Of a stretch of 56,141 bases of DNA, positions 53,514-56,141 are shown one piece after another. Below the pieces are notes generated by a model. The model saw only the letters and a program-made list of their open reading frames with translations, ran no database searches and was not told the origin of the DNA. A program made the translations under genes and the position numbers. The number at the start of each line of letters is the position of its first letter. Position 1 is the first letter of the stretch. Location of the stretch: the NCBI GenBank assembly GCA_029624815.1, contig JARSSH010000055.1, forward strand, positions 1 through 56,141. The letters run 5' to 3'. This DNA is from Candidatus Competibacter sp. Lineage in GTDB: Bacteria > Pseudomonadota > Gammaproteobacteria > Competibacterales > Competibacteraceae.

Positions 53514-53702
53514 TTAGGACGAATTAGAGGTACAAGGAAGGCCGCTTTTGCCAGGTGGTGATGGCGAACAGACCCCCGCCATTGCTTCCAGCGGCGCCCG
53601 CGAGAGAATCTGTGGCCGTTGATATGCTTTTCTAATTCTTCCATCTGGCGGTTGCGCAGTCTGGCACATTGGATCTTTAGAAGTGGATTCGTCAACAATC
53701 AT
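53514..53702 (-). CDS. Putative RiPP precursor peptide (62 aa)
   Basis: ATG at 53702 with TAAGGAATACCCA upstream, 10 bp after the C25 protease stop. The product has an acidic start (MIVDESTSKDPM), a middle segment KAYQRPQILSRAPLEAMAGVC and a tail SPSPPGKSGLPCTSNSS with two Cys. A leader-like helix followed by a Cys/Pro/Ser/Gly core is typical of ribosomal precursor peptides. From memory, small proteins with ILSREPLE-like segments before a Cys/Gly tail occur beside PqqD and radical SAM genes; I could not verify this. An upstream in-frame start at 53861 would run through the protease gene and is unlikely. Confidence 0.7.
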   Translation of the reverse strand: MIVDESTSKDPMCQTAQPPDGRIRKAYQRPQILSRAPLEAMAGVCSPSPPGKSGLPCTSNSS

Positions 53703-53712
53703 TGGGTATTCC

Positions 53713-56141
53713 TTACGGATGAATATGCAGGGCTGGATCGCCAAACACTTGGTAAATATCCAGCATATAACGCTGACCGCCCTTTCTGGCCAAGTTAGTG
53801 AGGGCAGCGTTGGTCGCATCTCCCAAGGTAGAGTTTGCGCCGCCGCTGAACAGCGCATCAACGATGCTCAGGTTCAGGATATGTGCTTGGTCATTATCGG
53901 ACATCCCCACGGGGGCCAAGGCGGCGACGATGCCTCCATCTTGTTGCCACAATAAAGTCTCGGCTAGGGAATCAAACCCCGGAAAGCTACCATTACCCAT
54001 GTAGCAGGTTAATCCCAAGAATAAAGGCAACTGGCTGCTGTTGGTAAGTTGACTGACGTCACTGATGCGCAGCAGTCCTTCGTGGGCAAGCTGAGTGACT
54101 GCGGCGTGGCCAACGTAATTGATTATCCCCACGCCGGCGTTGACGTCATCGATGATCCTTTGGCGCGTTGTGTCGGCCGGTGTCCCACTTTGGTAATAGA
54201 TCAGTTTGGTCGCAACCTTCTTAGCGCGAAGCGATCGCGCCACCGCGTCGCTGTTAGCAGCGAAATCGCCGGCGCTGTCGGGGTTATCAGCCACCAGTAG
54301 CGCCGTGGCGGAAGAGCGGCCGCTTTCGTAGGTTTGCAGCTTGGCGACATATTGCGTCACGTCATCGGCCGTCAATGCGGGAATCCGACCGATGGCGAGT
54401 TCTGGCACGCCGTTGTTGTCGAGATCGGCGTAGCGGCTGTCGGTGGCGAACAGACCGTCTGGTGTTACCGTCATCAGTACCGGGAACAGATTGGTGCCAA
54501 GGTGTTGGTAGTCTTTCGGGTCGATGGTGCCCTTGCCTACCAGCACTACATAGCGCGGCTTCGGTTGCCAGCTGCGATAGGCGTAGCTTAGAAAGTCACG
54601 GATGGCGTTGGGGTTGACGATGCCATTGTTGAACGTGTCGTAGATGTCTTGCAACTCTACCACCTTGCCGCCACGATGGGTCGCCAAGGTATCGGCACCG
54701 GTTCGCAGGGAACTAGGCGCGAGTACCAGGTAATTGGTTCCGCTGTTCTGGGTTTTCAGGGTGGGTGCGGCGGTGCCGTCCACCGACACAGGAGTTGCCG
54801 CGATGGCGGCGATATAGTCGTCGGCACGCGTGGCCGGAATGAAGCTAACCATTCCACCGGCTAATGGGATGGTGGTGGCCGCCAGCCACTGCGGTTTGCG
54901 CGGGTCGCTGATATTTAGCACCGCGATATTGGAGCCGCTGAAACCGTCGACCGTGACCACGAAGTTGCCCGCGCCGCGCAGCCGCAATTGATTATCGACT
55001 GCCTGGTAGGCGCGCGGGTAATCGAGGTCGAAGCCGTTTACCGCGAATGTGCTCAAGGATATGTTCGGGTCGAGGGCGCCGCTCACCGTTACCGTATTAT
55101 TACCATCGACAAGCAAAGATGCATCGAAGGTGGTGGTCAATACATAGGGCGTGATGCCTTCCCACACGGCGTCACCGACCTCCACACCGTTGACCAACAC
55201 ATGTGCATGATGGTGGTGGCCGGTAACCAGATCAGTTCCCCCTTGCAGGTAGGCGCGGAGCGTCGCGGTGCCCGCCACCGCTCCTGGCGTGGGTACCGCG
55301 AACGTCGGAGTATAGCCACCCGCCACGACATAATCCCAGTACCAGAAGTCGGCATCGGGATCGGTGATCAAATACGGGAACGCGTAGCGGTTTTCTTCCA
55401 CATGGATGCTGGACTGGAAGGGCTGCATGCTGGTGGTCGGAATTGGCGCCTTTCCTTTTAACACGTTCATCGTCAGGCCGTTCGCTTGATCCAGCCAGTA
55501 GACGTTGAAGCGGGTGTAGGCGCTATCGGTGCCCTGGAGCGGCTGGCCGTAGAAATACAGTTGATTACCGCTAGGATCCGCCATCCAGGCAACCGACTGG
55601 CCTTTATTCTGAAGACGTAGCTTACCTTGGGCGATCCAGGTCTGTATCTGCCGTGGATCGACGTCTAATGCGGTGGCGATTTGGTTAGCGTCCACGACAT
55701 ACAAGCCTTCCCGCTCAATGCGGATGCGGACCGCCGCCTTGGGCGTTTTCGCCTGAGTTGTGGCTTCCAATCGTCGCATTGCGCGCGATGGAATCGTACG
55801 TCCAGTGGGGACGTGGGCAGCGCGTTCGTAGCCATCAGCGCGTGGAGTGGCTTCGGCTGCGGCGAGCGATTGCGCCTGTTCGGTGCGGGCGAGTTGCTTG
55901 CCAACGCCGGCAGTAACGGTGAACGGGCCGTAGCTGCGGATGGCGCCGCGCGCCTCTATTTCTTGCAACCGATAAGTATAGGTTTCGCCCGGCGTCACCG
56001 CCCGATCCGGGTAGCGGTAAACGCCGCCTTGCGGGGCGGTCAGCAACCCCGGCAACAAGTGATCGTTGATCTGGACAAACTCACCGCTGGCCGGATCCTG
56101 GCGCAGTAGGTTGAAGCCAACCGTGCCCATCTCGGAAACCG
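53713..56141 (-). CDS. Gingipain-type C25 cysteine protease, N-terminus outside window
   Basis: At least 805 residues, open to the right edge; the frame continues upstream of the ATG at 56130, so the start lies outside. Order: fibronectin-like segment (GVYRYPDRAVTPGETYTYRLQEIEARG), a long beta-rich region with PGAVAGTATLRAYLQGGTDLVTG and an HHHH cluster, and the C25 protease domain. Catalytic His is in INYVGHAAV (codon at 54106-54108) and Cys in GLTCYMGNG (codon at 54004-54006). No C-terminal sorting domain follows. It is co-directional with and 10 bp upstream of the precursor peptide. Confidence 0.88.
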   Translation of the reverse strand, partial: VSEMGTVGFNLLRQDPASGEFVQINDHLLPGLLTAPQGGVYRYPDRAVTPGETYTYRLQEIEARGAIRSYGPFTVTAGVGKQLARTEQAQSLAAAEATPRADGYERAAHVPTGRTIPSRAMRRLEATTQAKTPKAAVRIRIEREGLYVVDANQIATALDVDPRQIQTWIAQGKLRLQNKGQSVAWMADPSGNQLYFYGQPLQGTDSAYTRFNVYWLDQANGLTMNVLKGKAPIPTTSMQPFQSSIHVEENRYAFPYLITDPDADFWYWDYVVAGGYTPTFAVPTPGAVAGTATLRAYLQGGTDLVTGHHHHAHVLVNGVEVGDAVWEGITPYVLTTTFDASLLVDGNNTVTVSGALDPNISLSTFAVNGFDLDYPRAYQAVDNQLRLRGAGNFVVTVDGFSGSNIAVLNISDPRKPQWLAATTIPLAGGMVSFIPATRADDYIAAIAATPVSVDGTAAPTLKTQNSGTNYLVLAPSSLRTGADTLATHRGGKVVELQDIYDTFNNGIVNPNAIRDFLSYAYRSWQPKPRYVVLVGKGTIDPKDYQHLGTNLFPVLMTVTPDGLFATDSRYADLDNNGVPELAIGRIPALTADDVTQYVAKLQTYESGRSSATALLVADNPDSAGDFAANSDAVARSLRAKKVATKLIYYQSGTPADTTRQRIIDDVNAGVGIINYVGHAAVTQLAHEGLLRISDVSQLTNSSQLPLFLGLTCYMGNGSFPGFDSLAETLLWQQDGGIVAALAPVGMSDNDQAHILNLSIVDALFSGGANSTLGDATNAALTNLARKGGQRYMLDIYQVFGDPALHIHP

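Noticed and set aside
53507-53698. Alternative 63-aa - strand frame overlapping the precursor candidate
   Set aside because: It has no ribosome site, ends in the terminator-proximal region and has a basic composition without a leader/core division. The 62-aa frame has a good site and better features.

Overview
The window looks like chromosomal DNA of a GC-rich gammaproteobacterium that stores polyhydroxyalkanoate. It carries a class I PHA synthase with a phasin, propionyl-CoA carboxylase, a RegB/RegA redox two-component pair, ubiquinone genes, a Calvin/glycolysis block and copper-handling genes. A relative of the glycogen- and PHA-accumulating Competibacter/Contendobacter group is a reasonable guess. 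It rests on gene content recalled from memory; no database search was run.

Layout. 0-4.6 kb: tRNA-Asn with a clear promoter and terminator; ubiC-ubiA with two small downstream genes; a monovalent cation/proton antiporter. 4.6-9.3 kb: tkt-gap-pgk on the + strand. 9.3-10.7 kb: a decayed phage-type polyvalent protein gene with two in-frame amber codons. 11-14.3 kb: glycine-rich RRM protein, parE, a secreted cache-domain protein. 14.4-19.7 kb: gamma carbonic anhydrase, then a MoxR-DUF58-TgpA operon interrupted by a vsr gene and a truncated cytosine methyltransferase between imperfect direct repeats. 19.7-23.1 kb (- strand): a five-gene operon with an MbnP/MbnH copper-protein pair, two unknown small secreted proteins and a PCuAC copper chaperone. 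A near-perfect RegA-type site lies upstream of it. 23.3-25.9 kb: CBS-domain protein and regB-regA. 26-35.4 kb: pepN, phaP, phaC, bacteriohemerythrin and pccB-pccA. 35.8-42.3 kb: Nif3-like protein, hisC, an EEP phosphatase, a PepSY/OmpR-type regulator/histidine kinase operon and a divergent secreted protein. 42.4-45.2 kb: two overlapping dynamin/Era-like GTPase genes.

45.2-56.1 kb is the accessory highlight: what appears to be a peptide-modification system. On the + strand it holds a lasso-B2-like transglutaminase-fold protein, two PqqD-type peptide chaperones, a nucleotidyltransferase, an ABC exporter, a 59-aa unknown protein, an S24/S26-peptidase-like protein with an altered dyad, an HPr-kinase-like protein and a radical SAM enzyme. 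Facing them on the - strand are a gingipain-type C25 protease, incomplete at the window edge, and directly behind it a 62-aa Cys/Pro/Ser-tailed peptide that looks like a RiPP precursor. The parts resemble a lasso-peptide tailoring kit, but no lasso cyclase is present and a radical SAM enzyme takes its place. I propose that PqqD and the radical SAM enzyme modify the 62-aa peptide, that the kinase and nucleotidyltransferase decorate it, and that the ABC exporter and C25 protease export or mature it. The gene families are read from sequence; the pathway is inference.

Regulation visible in sequence: two RegA-like boxes, two TGC-N3-GCA PhaR-like boxes around the phaP promoter, OmpR-type direct half-sites upstream of the PepSY operon, and several intrinsic terminators.
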